DNA from: an uncultured Bacteroidota bacterium
Lineage (GTDB): Bacteria; Bacteroidota; Bacteroidia; UKL13-3
Length of the DNA: 64,000 bases
Direction of reading: 5' to 3'
Assembly: GCA_903850915.1 (NCBI GenBank)
Contig: CAINMV010000023.1
Coordinates: 114,129 to 178,128 of the forward strand
The position numbers and the translations under genes were made by a program. Shown here piece by piece: positions 43,981 to 52,893 of the stretch (its first letter is position 1; each line of letters starts with the position of its first letter). The notes beneath the pieces are model-generated. The model saw only the letters and a program-made list of their open reading frames with translations. It was not told the origin of the DNA and ran no database searches.

Positions 43981-44012
43981 TTTGGAATTCAAGATTGAAA
44001 TAGTTACTTTTG
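43981..44012 (+). promoter_or_regulatory. Promoter of rpsF-rpsR-rplI (TTTG-N20-TACTTTTG)
   Basis: Full sigma-ABfr-type promoter: TTTG at 43981-43984, 20-nt spacer, TACTTTTG at 44005-44012. The leader before rpsF is about 25-30 nt and A/U-rich. I see no room for an S6:S18-binding leader structure. Confidence 0.8.
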
Positions 44013-44042
44013 CACCCCTAAAAAAATTTTATATTTTATCCT

Positions 44043-44405
44043 ATGGAACATCAATACGAATCCGTCGTAGTACTCACACCTGTAATGACGGAGGATCAGG
44101 TAAAAGAAACGATAAATAAATATCGTGCCTTTTTAGAAAAGGGAGGTGCCACTATAGTGCACCAAGAAAACTGGGGCTTAACAAAAATGGCTTACCAAAT
44201 CCAAAACAAAGGAACAGCGTATTACACTGTGTTGGAATACACCGCTCCTACTGATTTAGTATCGAAATTCGAGTTGCAATTAAAGCGCGACGAATCGGTA
44301 TTGCGTTTTCTAACTATCGTGTTAGACAAACACTCAATCAGCTACAATTTACGCCGACGCAATGGTGAATTAAAATCTCAACAAGTAAAAAAAGCAGAAG
44401 CATAA
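44043..44405 (+). CDS. rpsF: 30S ribosomal protein S6
   Basis: The 120-residue protein has the S6 ferredoxin-like fold: YESVVVLTPVMTEDQVKETINKY at the start, NWGLTKMAYQIQNKGTAYYTVL in the middle and a basic C-terminal tail. It binds S18 in the platform of the 30S subunit. First gene of the rpsF-rpsR-rplI operon, 20 nt before rpsR. Confidence 0.98.
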   Translation: MEHQYESVVVLTPVMTEDQVKETINKYRAFLEKGGATIVHQENWGLTKMAYQIQNKGTAYYTVLEYTAPTDLVSKFELQLKRDESVLRFLTIVLDKHSISYNLRRRNGELKSQQVKKAEA

Positions 44406-44425
44406 TTTAATAAAATCGAATCATC

Positions 44426-44719
44426 ATGTCTAAGCCACAAACACATTCAAACGGCAATTCCATCTATCCTTTTTCACAGACGGATGCCAATGCCGGAAAA
44501 AAGAAATATTGCAGATTCAAAAAATCAGGTATTAAATATATCGATTATAAAGACGCTGATTATCTAAAAAAGTTTTTAAACGATCAAGGTAAGATTTTAC
44601 CTCGCAGATTGACAGGCACCTCGTTGAAATTTCAACGTAAAGTAGCTCAGGCGATAAAACGCGGACGCTTAATTGGCGTGCTTCCATTTGTTGCCGATAA
44701 CTTCAAAAGCGATAACTAA
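44426..44719 (+). CDS. rpsR: 30S ribosomal protein S18
   Basis: The 97-residue basic protein has the S18 core: [22 protein letters not shown], then [25 protein letters not shown]. Its N-terminal extension is usual in this phylum. It forms a heterodimer with S6. Second gene of the operon; 34 nt separate it from rplI. Confidence 0.98.
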   Translation: MSKPQTHSNGNSIYPFSQTDANAGKKKYCRFKKSGIKYIDYKDADYLKKFLNDQGKILPRRLTGTSLKFQRKVAQAIKRGRLIGVLPFVADNFKSDN

Positions 44720-44753
44720 TCCCTTATTTTTAACATTTAAAAGTCAAATTATC

Positions 44754-45200
44754 ATGAAAATTATTTTAAAGCAAGATGTCAAAAATCTTGGATATAAAGA
44801 TGATGTGGTAACCGTTAAAAATGGTTACGGCAATAACTTTTTGATACCGCGCGGTTACGGTGCAGTAGCAACAGAAGGAAATCTTAAGATGTTAGCTGAA
44901 AACATTAAACAGGCTACATTCAAACAAGATCGTATTGTTAAAGATGCAACTGCCTTAGCTACAAAATTAGAAGGGAAAACCTATACTATAGCAACAAAAG
45001 CAGGTAGTTCTGGTCGTATCTTCGGTGCTGTAACTCCTTTACAACTAGCTCAAGTTATTAAAACTGTTGAGGATGCTGAGGTTGACAGAAGAAAAATCGT
45101 ATTCGACAAAGATATCAAAGAATTAGGGACTTATACCGCTACCTTAAACCTACACAAAGGAATTTCTGTAGTAGTTAATATTGAAGTAGTTTCAGAGTAA
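44754..45200 (+). CDS. rplI: 50S ribosomal protein L9
   Basis: The ATG at 44754 gives MKIILKQDVKNLGYKDDVVTV, the invariant L9 start, and 148 residues, the usual length. A longer frame overlapping rpsR is spurious. The N-terminal domain, connecting helix and C-terminal domain are all present. It ends at the operon terminator. Confidence 0.98.
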   Translation: MKIILKQDVKNLGYKDDVVTVKNGYGNNFLIPRGYGAVATEGNLKMLAENIKQATFKQDRIVKDATALATKLEGKTYTIATKAGSSGRIFGAVTPLQLAQVIKTVEDAEVDRRKIVFDKDIKELGTYTATLNLHKGISVVVNIEVVSE

Positions 45201-45224
45201 GCTGTTTATTCCTTAACGAATTTT

Positions 45225-45258
45225 AAAAGAGGCTGTACTTAATTGTGCGGCCTCTTTT
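45225..45258 (+). terminator. Terminator of the rpsF-rpsR-rplI operon
   Basis: A 9-bp stem AAAAGAGGC / GCCTCTTTT encloses a 16-nt loop and is followed by TTA on the plus strand. It also serves the convergent FG-GAP gene. Confidence 0.85.
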
Positions 45259-45268
45259 TATTTCTCGG

Positions 45269-47482
45269 CTACATTTTTATAAACTTCGTTGCCATAGATT
45301 GACCATTATTGGTGACAATTCGAAGGTAGTAAACCCCTGATGCCAATTGACTTATATCTATTTTATTTTCAGCTTGGCAAATTAATATAATGAAGCGTCC
45401 GGCCGCATCATAACATTCAATATTAACAATCTCAAACTTAATATCGGGTAATATCAAGTAATTGGTTGCGGGATTTGGCTTTACGGCACCTATTTTTATT
45501 CCTTGCTCGTTGCGCATAATGCCCGTATTACGAACAAAAGTAAACGTGGAAAATATCGTTATTCCGCCGCCGGTATTTCCAAGAATGATATCCGCCAAGG
45601 CATCACTATCCAACTGCGCAATGGCTGGCGAAACATACCACCCTGTCGCTTTTTTAGTGGCTGCTTGCGACTTACTAAATTTCACCACCGTATCAATTAG
45701 TGTGAGCGAATCGCTAAGTTTACCAGCTAAACCAAGGTATTGATACAATCCATATTTACCTCCAAGCAATAAATCAGGATTCCCATCTTTATTTATATCG
45801 GCAATTAACGGAACACTAAAACCATCCCCATAAAAATAGCGATATTCATCAACACTGCGTGTGCAAATTTTGCCAACGGAATCTACCATCTTTGTGAATG
45901 AAGGTGTATAAATAGTGCCTGAATTTTGATAATAAACCACAGTTCCATCGTAGTTGCCAGTAAACAAATCCAATCTGCCATCTCCATTGAAGTCGAACAA
46001 ACAAGGCGCCAAATAATTCCGCCCTAAAAAACCTGAAAACGTGGTCGTATTCTCTATAAAACTAATTGTGTTGGCACCGGCAGTTGTGTTAATAAAGTAT
46101 TTTAATTTCCCATTCGCCTCACCCAATAGCAGGTCAAGTTTTCCGTCGCCATTTAAATCACCGAAGCATGGTTTAATACCATGCCATCCCCTACCGGAAA
46201 TCTTTAGAAAATCGGTGTCTTGTAATTCAAAGGAAGGATTTAATAAAGTTCCAGTATTTTTATAATAAACAATAAAGTCATTCGAATTGTTTGTTTTCGT
46301 AAAGTCGCCATAAGAGGCAAGAAACAGATCGTCATCGCCATCATTATCGATATCTGCAAAAGCTGGTGAAGATTGACCACCAAAATCAATTGACCCATCA
46401 AGAATAAAGTCATTTTGAATGAGCATAAATACTGGTTTCCTATCGGTGCCCACATTTTTATAAAACAATATTTGATAGCAATTTTTACTTGCACCACTTG
46501 CATCGTTAGGTGCGAGAATAATATCCCTTTTACCATCATTATTCACATCTAGAAAGTAGGCCGCAGGAAAGCTACTTATTTGCATGCGCTCGGCTGCCGA
46601 AGGATAAACAGAGTCTTTGGCTATCATCGTGTCCTTGGCATAGCCAAATTCCTTCTTTCCATTTTTTAGAAAATAGAGGTAATCATAAAATATATCACCC
46701 AACAAAGCTTCATAGTCACCATCGCTATCCGAGTCGAGTGTCAACAATGTGCTTCCTGAATGCGCTTCTGCCCCTGCCGGTGTGGGTCCGCCACATGAAT
46801 ATCCTAAAGACAATGAAAGTGATAACGAAAATTTACCCCAACATTCATCGGCTAAGAAATAACTCCATGCATTTGAATTTAAACCTAACTCCGTCCGATC
46901 GTTTTTAAATAAATTTACCGTATAGCCTAATGGATCCCAAGTTAGTATATCCATATCCCCATCATTGTCGATATCATTAAATGAAGGGATATTTGAACCC
47001 GGACAAAAGATTTTTATACCGTTAATATCCATCAAAGTGTCTGGCTTGCCAAACGACACTAAATTATTGCTGCTTGTGTTTCGAAATTGTTGTATATAGC
47101 CATTGGCATCAATTAATAAATCCATACGACCATCGTTGTTAAAATCGTAGGTAAGGCAATAGTAATTGCATTCTGGCAACAAACTTTGATATTGGGGCTG
47201 ATATGTGTAACTGACGGTATTGGCTATTCGATTGTTTATAAAGGTATAGAACTTCTTTGTTCCTCTATCGAATACCAATAAATCGTTGGTGCCATCTAAA
47301 TTTAAGTCGATTGCAGAGAACTGAGGCAACTCAAATCCTCCTGTGAAGGGATTAGTTATGTTGCTAGCGTTAACACCTTGCTTTACCCCTACAAATGCAT
47401 TGTATTGATAGTTAATCTGTCCGAGGGCTACTCTAAAAAAAGAACATAGGAATAGAAAGACAAACAACCTTGAAATTTTCAT
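45269..47482 (-). CDS. FG-GAP/VCBS-repeat surface protein, T9SS type A cargo (copy 1)
   Basis: The ATG at 47482 (737 residues) starts the signal peptide MKISRLFVFLFLCSFFRVALGQ; the track-longer start has no signal character. Repeated FG-GAP/VCBS-type units with calcium-binding-like DxNxDGxxD loops run through the protein (DLNLDGTNDLLVFDRG, DIDNDGDMDILTWD, DLNGDGKLDLLLGE), suggesting a seven-bladed integrin-like propeller. The C-terminus is a type A T9SS domain (KPNPATNYLILPD ... ASGVYYLRIVTNN). It is a close paralogue of the next gene upstream on the same strand. Confidence 0.9.
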   Translation of the reverse strand: MKISRLFVFLFLCSFFRVALGQINYQYNAFVGVKQGVNASNITNPFTGGFELPQFSAIDLNLDGTNDLLVFDRGTKKFYTFINNRIANTVSYTYQPQYQSLLPECNYYCLTYDFNNDGRMDLLIDANGYIQQFRNTSSNNLVSFGKPDTLMDINGIKIFCPGSNIPSFNDIDNDGDMDILTWDPLGYTVNLFKNDRTELGLNSNAWSYFLADECWGKFSLSLSLSLGYSCGGPTPAGAEAHSGSTLLTLDSDSDGDYEALLGDIFYDYLYFLKNGKKEFGYAKDTMIAKDSVYPSAAERMQISSFPAAYFLDVNNDGKRDIILAPNDASGASKNCYQILFYKNVGTDRKPVFMLIQNDFILDGSIDFGGQSSPAFADIDNDGDDDLFLASYGDFTKTNNSNDFIVYYKNTGTLLNPSFELQDTDFLKISGRGWHGIKPCFGDLNGDGKLDLLLGEANGKLKYFINTTAGANTISFIENTTTFSGFLGRNYLAPCLFDFNGDGRLDLFTGNYDGTVVYYQNSGTIYTPSFTKMVDSVGKICTRSVDEYRYFYGDGFSVPLIADINKDGNPDLLLGGKYGLYQYLGLAGKLSDSLTLIDTVVKFSKSQAATKKATGWYVSPAIAQLDSDALADIILGNTGGGITIFSTFTFVRNTGIMRNEQGIKIGAVKPNPATNYLILPDIKFEIVNIECYDAAGRFIILICQAENKIDISQLASGVYYLRIVTNNGQSMATKFIKM

Positions 47483-47548
47483 AAAAATAGGCTTGACGCT
47501 AGGGCTAATATTCATTGGATTCGACATGAATAGTGTGCATTAATGAAA

Positions 47549-49816
47549 TTACAGCTTGATGAATTTTCCATTGACATGAGATCCATCCTTAGCCATAATT
47601 GTAACCACATAGACACCTTGTTGAAAGTGGGAAATGTCAACCGTTTCCTTCTCAAATTCAACTACACTTTTTTCAAGTATTTTTTTTCCAGTGACATCAT
47701 AGATTGTTAGAGTGCTCGGCTGCAAATTTAGGTTGCTAATTGAAATGGTATTTTGTGCCGGATTGGGTAAAATAATTAGCCTTGAATAGACTTTGGTTAA
47801 ATCGTTAATCCCTTTTCGATCTTTAAATTCATAGGTGCCGAATAAGGATAGTCCGCCACCATTATTCCCCAGCATCAAATCAAAATAAACAGAGTCGCTA
47901 TCCAATTGCGCTATGGCAGGCGAAGCATAAAGCCCCGTTGCTTTTTTAATAGAAGTTTGCGAAAATCCAAAGCGAACAACTGTATCTTGCAATTTCAATG
48001 AGTCGTTTAATTTATTTTCAATGTTCATATAGAGATAGAGTCCATTTCGACCACCCGCTATTAAATCAAACTTTCCATCGTTATTTAAATCTGCGATAAT
48101 CGGAACACTGAATCCATCGCCATAGAATGTTCTAAATTCATCTACGCCACGCAAGCAAATTTTACCCACCGAATCTACTGCTTTTGTAAATTGAGGAGCC
48201 GAAAAAGTACCGGTATTATTGTAATAGGAAATTGTGCCATCGTAATTGCCCAAAAATAAATCTTGTTTCCCATCGCGGTTATAATCAACAAGGAAAGGTG
48301 CAGCATAATTGCGTCCAACAAAAGAAGAAAACTGTGTGGTGTTTTCAAAAAAACTTAAAGATGAACCAACGGAGGTATTTATAAAATATTTTAATAGGCC
48401 ATTGGACTCGCCCAAGAGTAAATCCTTTTTACCATCACCATTTAAATCGCCAAAACACGGCTTAATGCCACTCCAACCTTTAATCGACAAAAACAGGAAA
48501 TTCGTATCTATTAATTCAAAAATCGGATTTGCAACATTGCCTACATTCTTATAATAAACAATAAAATCTCTAGAATTCAATGTGGCTGTTGCTTCACCAT
48601 GGGTGGCAATAAACAAATCGTCATCGCCATCATTATCTATATCTACAAAAGTGGGCGATGTGGCTCCACCCCATTCGATACTACCTTCAGATAAAAAATC
48701 CTTTTGCACTAAGTTGAATATCGGCTTTCTATCGGTTCCGATATTCTTATAAAAATAGATTTGACCTTTATTTTTACTTGCGCCACTTGCGTCATTCGGT
48801 GCAATAATGATATCTCGTTTTTTATCGTTATCTACATCTAAAAAATACGCTGCTGGAAAATTCATCACTTCCATTCGTTGAGCTACTGATGGGTAAAGTG
48901 AATCTTTGGCAATCATGGTATCTTTAGGATAATTAAAATCCTTTTTTCCGTTCTTCAGGAAATATAAATAATTATAAAAAATATCGCCCAATAATGCTTC
49001 GTAATCGCCATCGCTATCGGTGTCAAGTGTAAGCAACGTGCTTCCTGAATGAGCCTCAGTGCCACCCGGTGTTGTTGGAGGAGTATAATCATCACCATTG
49101 GGCCAATATACCAATCCCTTACAACGAAAACCAAGATGAATCGCATAGTCTAACAAAAACTTTCCCCAGCATTCATCTACCATTTTATATTGCCATTCGT
49201 TGGTTGTCATTCCTTTTTCTACCCTCCAATTCTTATACAATTGAATTGTATATCCTAGTGGATCCCAAGTTAAAATATCCATATCCCCATCATTATCAAT
49301 ATCATTAAACGAAGGGATGTTGGTACTCGGACAGAAAATATTGGTTCCAAGAAAATCGAGCAACGTATCGGGTTTAGCAAATTCTAATGTACTTAAACTT
49401 ATATTCCGGTATTGGTATATGGTACCTGAGGCTTCCATAAATAAATCTAACTTACCATCATTATTATAGTCGTAAGTGAGACAAAAACTATTGCAGTCAG
49501 GAAACTTATTTTGATACTGTGGTGCATACGTGTAGCTTACTGTATTGGCAATACCATCATTAATAAATGTATAAAACAATCTTGTGCCGCGGTCGAAAAC
49601 TAGCAAATCGGGAATGCCGTCCAGGTTTAAATCTATAGGTGAAAACTGTGGTAATTCGAATCCTCCAGTAAATGGATTTTTTAGTTTAGCTAAATTGACG
49701 CCTTGTTTCACATCCACATGTCCATTATAGGTATAATGTAGGGGCGATTGCGAAAAGGCAATACTAAAAACACAAAAGCAAAATAATACAGAAATTTTAT
49801 GTTTAATATTTTTCAT
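47549..49816 (-). CDS. FG-GAP/VCBS-repeat surface protein, T9SS type A cargo (copy 2)
   Basis: The 755-residue protein has signal peptide MKNIKHKISVLFCFCVFSIAFSQ. Its architecture matches copy 1 and long stretches are nearly the same (VKQGVN...NPFTGGFELPQFS, EAHSGSTLLTLDTDSDGDYEALLGDI), so the pair arose by tandem duplication. It differs by an insert (WPNGDDYTPPTTPGG) and a more diverged T9SS domain (ILPNPAQNTISISN ... QQGVYVVTIMAKD). Predicted calcium-binding surface propeller; ligand unknown. The 66-nt gap suggests joint transcription. Confidence 0.9.
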   Translation of the reverse strand: MKNIKHKISVLFCFCVFSIAFSQSPLHYTYNGHVDVKQGVNLAKLKNPFTGGFELPQFSPIDLNLDGIPDLLVFDRGTRLFYTFINDGIANTVSYTYAPQYQNKFPDCNSFCLTYDYNNDGKLDLFMEASGTIYQYRNISLSTLEFAKPDTLLDFLGTNIFCPSTNIPSFNDIDNDGDMDILTWDPLGYTIQLYKNWRVEKGMTTNEWQYKMVDECWGKFLLDYAIHLGFRCKGLVYWPNGDDYTPPTTPGGTEAHSGSTLLTLDTDSDGDYEALLGDIFYNYLYFLKNGKKDFNYPKDTMIAKDSLYPSVAQRMEVMNFPAAYFLDVDNDKKRDIIIAPNDASGASKNKGQIYFYKNIGTDRKPIFNLVQKDFLSEGSIEWGGATSPTFVDIDNDGDDDLFIATHGEATATLNSRDFIVYYKNVGNVANPIFELIDTNFLFLSIKGWSGIKPCFGDLNGDGKKDLLLGESNGLLKYFINTSVGSSLSFFENTTQFSSFVGRNYAAPFLVDYNRDGKQDLFLGNYDGTISYYNNTGTFSAPQFTKAVDSVGKICLRGVDEFRTFYGDGFSVPIIADLNNDGKFDLIAGGRNGLYLYMNIENKLNDSLKLQDTVVRFGFSQTSIKKATGLYASPAIAQLDSDSVYFDLMLGNNGGGLSLFGTYEFKDRKGINDLTKVYSRLIILPNPAQNTISISNLNLQPSTLTIYDVTGKKILEKSVVEFEKETVDISHFQQGVYVVTIMAKDGSHVNGKFIKL

Positions 49817-49943
49817 GACACCATTAATAGTAGCCTATTGTTTAGGTAAAGTTACAGAAAAGAATATGCTTCGATATAATATTTCTAAAGATAACCATAA
49901 AGAAGACACCGATTTCTAAATAGGTTGCAAAAACGGATAAAAC

Positions 49944-50594
49944 TTAAGCCCCCGTATTTTTAAGCAAACGAATCGTCACGCTGGGATTTGAAGCTGAAAA
50001 CACCGTGTTGCCTGCCACTAAAGCATCGGCGCCTGCCAAAAGCAAATCGTGTGCATTTTGCACTGTTACTCCACCATCAACTTCTATTAATGCGCTACTT
50101 CCCTTTTTTATAATTAATTGTTTTAATTCAGCGCATTTATTCAATGTATTAGCGATAAATTGTTGACCACCAAAACCAGGATTTACACTCATCAGCAACA
50201 CAAGATCTAACTGATCGATAACTTCTGACAGCACATATATCGGTGTATGTGGATTCAACGCTACGCCTGCTTTCGCTCCTGTTTGCTTTATCGACTGGAT
50301 AGCACGATGAAGATGTGTACATGCTTCGTAATGAACTGTGATATAAGCCGCCCCTAACTTGGCAAACTCGGCGATGTATAAACTTGGATCCTTAAGCATC
50401 AAATGAACATCTAATGGTTTCTTAGCTGCCTTTTGTAAGGCAGACATTATTGGCATTCCAAAAGAAATATTTGGAACAAAAACCCCATCCATTATATCAA
50501 CATGAAACCAATCGGCTTCACTCTGATTAATCATTTCGATGTCGTTACCGAGATTTAAAAAATTAGCAGAAAGAACAGATGGTGAAACAATCAT
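49944..50594 (-). CDS. rpe: Ribulose-phosphate 3-epimerase
   Basis: The 216-residue TIM-barrel enzyme interconverts ribulose-5-phosphate and xylulose-5-phosphate. Motifs: PSVLSANFLNLG, HVDIMDGVFVPNISFG (metal-binding His and Asp), DVHLML, LMSVNPGFGGQ and EVDGGV. It is the last gene of a long collinear run from 53700 to 49944. Confidence 0.97.
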   Translation of the reverse strand: MIVSPSVLSANFLNLGNDIEMINQSEADWFHVDIMDGVFVPNISFGMPIMSALQKAAKKPLDVHLMLKDPSLYIAEFAKLGAAYITVHYEACTHLHRAIQSIKQTGAKAGVALNPHTPIYVLSEVIDQLDLVLLMSVNPGFGGQQFIANTLNKCAELKQLIIKKGSSALIEVDGGVTVQNAHDLLLAGADALVAGNTVFSASNPSVTIRLLKNTGA

Positions 50595-50620
50595 AAAAAC
50601 TATTAAATTAAATATGGATA

Positions 50621-50908
50621 TTAAAATATTACGATATCATTTATAAAATCCTTTCCTATTTCACGATTTATTATTTCGATGAAAACGGATTTAGAAAAGG
50701 CAATTTCTTGTTTTATCACGGGTGTCGTTACCTCTAAATAGAGCCGTTTTTTCTTAACATAAAGCTTTTTAGTGTAACGCGCAATAACCACACCAGCAAT
50801 TTTCTCCCATTGCTGTTCCAACTCCGACTCGAGCAATTTCTCCTTAAGTCCGTGTGCCTCCACAAAGGCATCAAGGGCATCTTTTAAGTTAGTTTCGTTG
50901 TGTTTCAA
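50621..50908 (-). CDS. DUF721/DciA-like protein
   Basis: The 95-residue protein matches the short Bacteroidota DUF721 family: KDALDAFVEAHGLKEKLLESELEQQWEKIAG, then a strand-rich C-terminal half (LYVKKKRLYLEVTTPVIKQEI). DUF721 includes DciA, the ancestral helicase-loading protein. Bacteroidota normally lack DnaC, so a role in DnaB loading is plausible but inferred. It lies 26 nt upstream of rpe. Confidence 0.85.
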   Translation of the reverse strand: MKHNETNLKDALDAFVEAHGLKEKLLESELEQQWEKIAGVVIARYTKKLYVKKKRLYLEVTTPVIKQEIAFSKSVFIEIINREIGKDFINDIVIF

Positions 50909-51002
50909 TTGTAGAATTTTGTTGCAAGATAAAGGATGTTATTTACATCTAAATTGCCCAATTAACGATTGTGGATATTCACATATCTATAATATTGGAA
51001 GA

Positions 51003-51698
51003 TTAAACATATTGAAATTCGAATTGAGTTGCTAGTTCTTGCTTAAGAATTTCTTTCACTTCTTCTATATTAACTTTTTTGCCTAGCTCCTTTTCTAAGC
51101 TCGTTACACCTTTGTCGTCGATATTGCAAGGAATAATATTCGTGAAATAATTTAAGTCGGTATTAACATTAAAAGCAAATCCATGCATGGTTATCCAACG
51201 GCTACAACGCACACCAATAGCGCAAATTTTACGTTCTTTACCAGTTACGCCAACATCAAGCCAAACACCTGTCAAGCCTTCTATGCGTCCTGCTTCAATA
51301 CCATAATGTTTCAACGTATTAATTATCGATTGCTCTAAATATCTCAAGTATAAATGCAGGTCAGTAAAGAAGTATTCCAAATCAAAAATTGGATATCCAA
51401 CAATTTGCCCAGGGCCGTGATAGGTAATGTCGCCACCACGATTATTCCGAACAAAGGTTGCATGAACCCCAGTTAAACCGATTTCGTCCAAAAGTAAATT
51501 TTCGACCCTACCACTTTTACCTAATGTATAAACATGAGGGTGTTCGCAAAAAATAAGTTTATTCAAGGTTTTTTCTTTTGTCTCGGCTTCTCTATTGGCC
51601 AACTTAATTTCAGTATTGCGTTTCAGTAGTGACTCTTGATAGTCCCACGTTGGCAGATAATCAACCAAACCCAAATCTTCAAAAGATACTTCAATCAT
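51003..51698 (-). CDS. lipB: Octanoyltransferase LipB
   Basis: The 231-residue enzyme transfers octanoyl from ACP to lipoyl domains. Motifs: GGDITYHGPGQIVGYPI, KICAIGVRCSRWITMHGFA (catalytic Lys region) and IIPCNIDDKGVTSL with the nucleophilic Cys. The usual PCGI is PCNI here, a mild variation. Its start overlaps the thioesterase stop by 4 bp (ATGA type), so the two are translationally coupled. Confidence 0.96.
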   Translation of the reverse strand: MIEVSFEDLGLVDYLPTWDYQESLLKRNTEIKLANREAETKEKTLNKLIFCEHPHVYTLGKSGRVENLLLDEIGLTGVHATFVRNNRGGDITYHGPGQIVGYPIFDLEYFFTDLHLYLRYLEQSIINTLKHYGIEAGRIEGLTGVWLDVGVTGKERKICAIGVRCSRWITMHGFAFNVNTDLNYFTNIIPCNIDDKGVTSLEKELGKKVNIEEVKEILKQELATQFEFQYV

Positions 51699-52135
51699 GA
51701 TGTCATAGGTTTAGGCAACAATACCATTGTTGCACTAGCTTTCGCTATTGGAGTTCCACTTGATGCATCCAAAATTTCGCCTTCACAAAAAAACATCCGG
51801 CTACCAGCTTTTATAACCCAGCCTTTGGCAAGAATAACAGCTCCAACCCCAGGATTAAGGTACGAGATTTTCAAGTCGCTTGTTACGACAAATTCATCCT
51901 CGGCAACCAAGGAATACGCTGCGAAACCACAAACCAAATCTGCCATTGTTGCTATGGCTCCGCCATGCAAAAAACCACTTTGCTGTTTCAGAAAACCTTG
52001 AAAATTTAATTTTCCTTCAATAGCGCCCGGCTCAATTTTGGTTAACTCAAAGCCAATATGCTTCATGAAGTTTTGATTTAATAAAACTTCTTGAATAGCT
52101 TCATGATAATGGATGTTTTTAGGAACAAATTGCAT
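51695..52135 (-). CDS. PaaI-type hotdog thioesterase
   Basis: The 146-residue hotdog-fold protein has GFLHGGAIATMADLVCGFAA, the PaaI/4HBT signature, and later DLKISYLNPG. It should hydrolyse acyl-CoA or aryl-CoA thioesters. It overlaps lipB by 4 bp, a tie that could link it to acyl metabolism, but the substrate is unknown. Confidence 0.9.
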   Translation of the reverse strand: MQFVPKNIHYHEAIQEVLLNQNFMKHIGFELTKIEPGAIEGKLNFQGFLKQQSGFLHGGAIATMADLVCGFAAYSLVAEDEFVVTSDLKISYLNPGVGAVILAKGWVIKAGSRMFFCEGEILDASSGTPIAKASATMVLLPKPMTS

Positions 52136-52161
52136 TCGTAATAATATAAATCATCTTGTGA

Positions 52162-52881
52162 TTACTTCAACTTTAAGACATCCTCTACACCAATAGCACG
52201 TGCAACAGTAAATCCTTCACCGTAACGAACACCAATAATTCTTCCAACATCCATGGCGCGAGATGGTAAGAACTCCCAAAAATCTTTCGTGGCAATAGGC
52301 GTTATTGGTTCTGCTGAATCCGGATTAAAGAACTGACTCTTATAACACTTAATTGCCTCAACTTTTTGTTGCCATTCGTTTGTTATATCAAAGACAATAT
52401 CAGGGGCAATAAAATGATCTTGAATATAATGATAAACCACCTTTGGTCGCCAAACTAATTGATTATTGCCGTTTGCATCTTTTGTTTCAATTTTTCGCAA
52501 GCCAGACAAGAAACATGCATCCGATTGCAAAGCGGCGCCTCTCCCGTGGTCGATATGACGATCAGAAATGGCATTACAAAAAACAACTTCTGGCTGATAC
52601 TTACGAATCATTGCGATAATACGTAGCTGATGTTCTTGATCATTTTTAAAGAAACCATCTTGCATCATCAAATTCTCTCGAACATGAATTCCCATTACAG
52701 TTGAGGCCGCTTTACTTTCCGAATCACGTAGTTCAGCGTTACCACGTGTTCCTAACTCTCCTCGAGTAAGATCCACTACTCCTGCCTTATATCCGAGCTT
52801 GATATGTTTAATTAAAGTTCCGCTGCAGGCCAATTCCGCATCATCAGGGTGAGCGGCAAATGCTAAGATATCTAGTTTCAT
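52162..52881 (-). CDS. bshB1: Bacillithiol biosynthesis deacetylase BshB1
   Basis: This is a 239-residue LmbE/PIG-L-type zinc deacetylase. The zinc motif AAHPDDAELACSG opens it, DLTRGELGTRGNAELRDSE and NAISDRHIDHGRG follow. These match BshB1, which deacetylates GlcNAc-malate on the way to bacillithiol, the low-molecular-weight thiol of many Bacteroidota. bshA and bshC are not in this window. It sits 12 nt after the unknown first gene of the run. Confidence 0.95.
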   Translation of the reverse strand: MKLDILAFAAHPDDAELACSGTLIKHIKLGYKAGVVDLTRGELGTRGNAELRDSESKAASTVMGIHVRENLMMQDGFFKNDQEHQLRIIAMIRKYQPEVVFCNAISDRHIDHGRGAALQSDACFLSGLRKIETKDANGNNQLVWRPKVVYHYIQDHFIAPDIVFDITNEWQQKVEAIKCYKSQFFNPDSAEPITPIATKDFWEFLPSRAMDVGRIIGVRYGEGFTVARAIGVEDVLKLK

Positions 52882-52893
52882 AATGTTATTAAT

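Noticed and set aside
44013..44042. S6:S18 autoregulatory leader upstream of rpsF
   Set aside because: The predicted leader is only about 30 nt, A/U-rich and without a stem.
51636..52001. 121-codon plus-strand frame
   Set aside because: It is antisense to the lipB/thioesterase junction, both of which carry clear family motifs.
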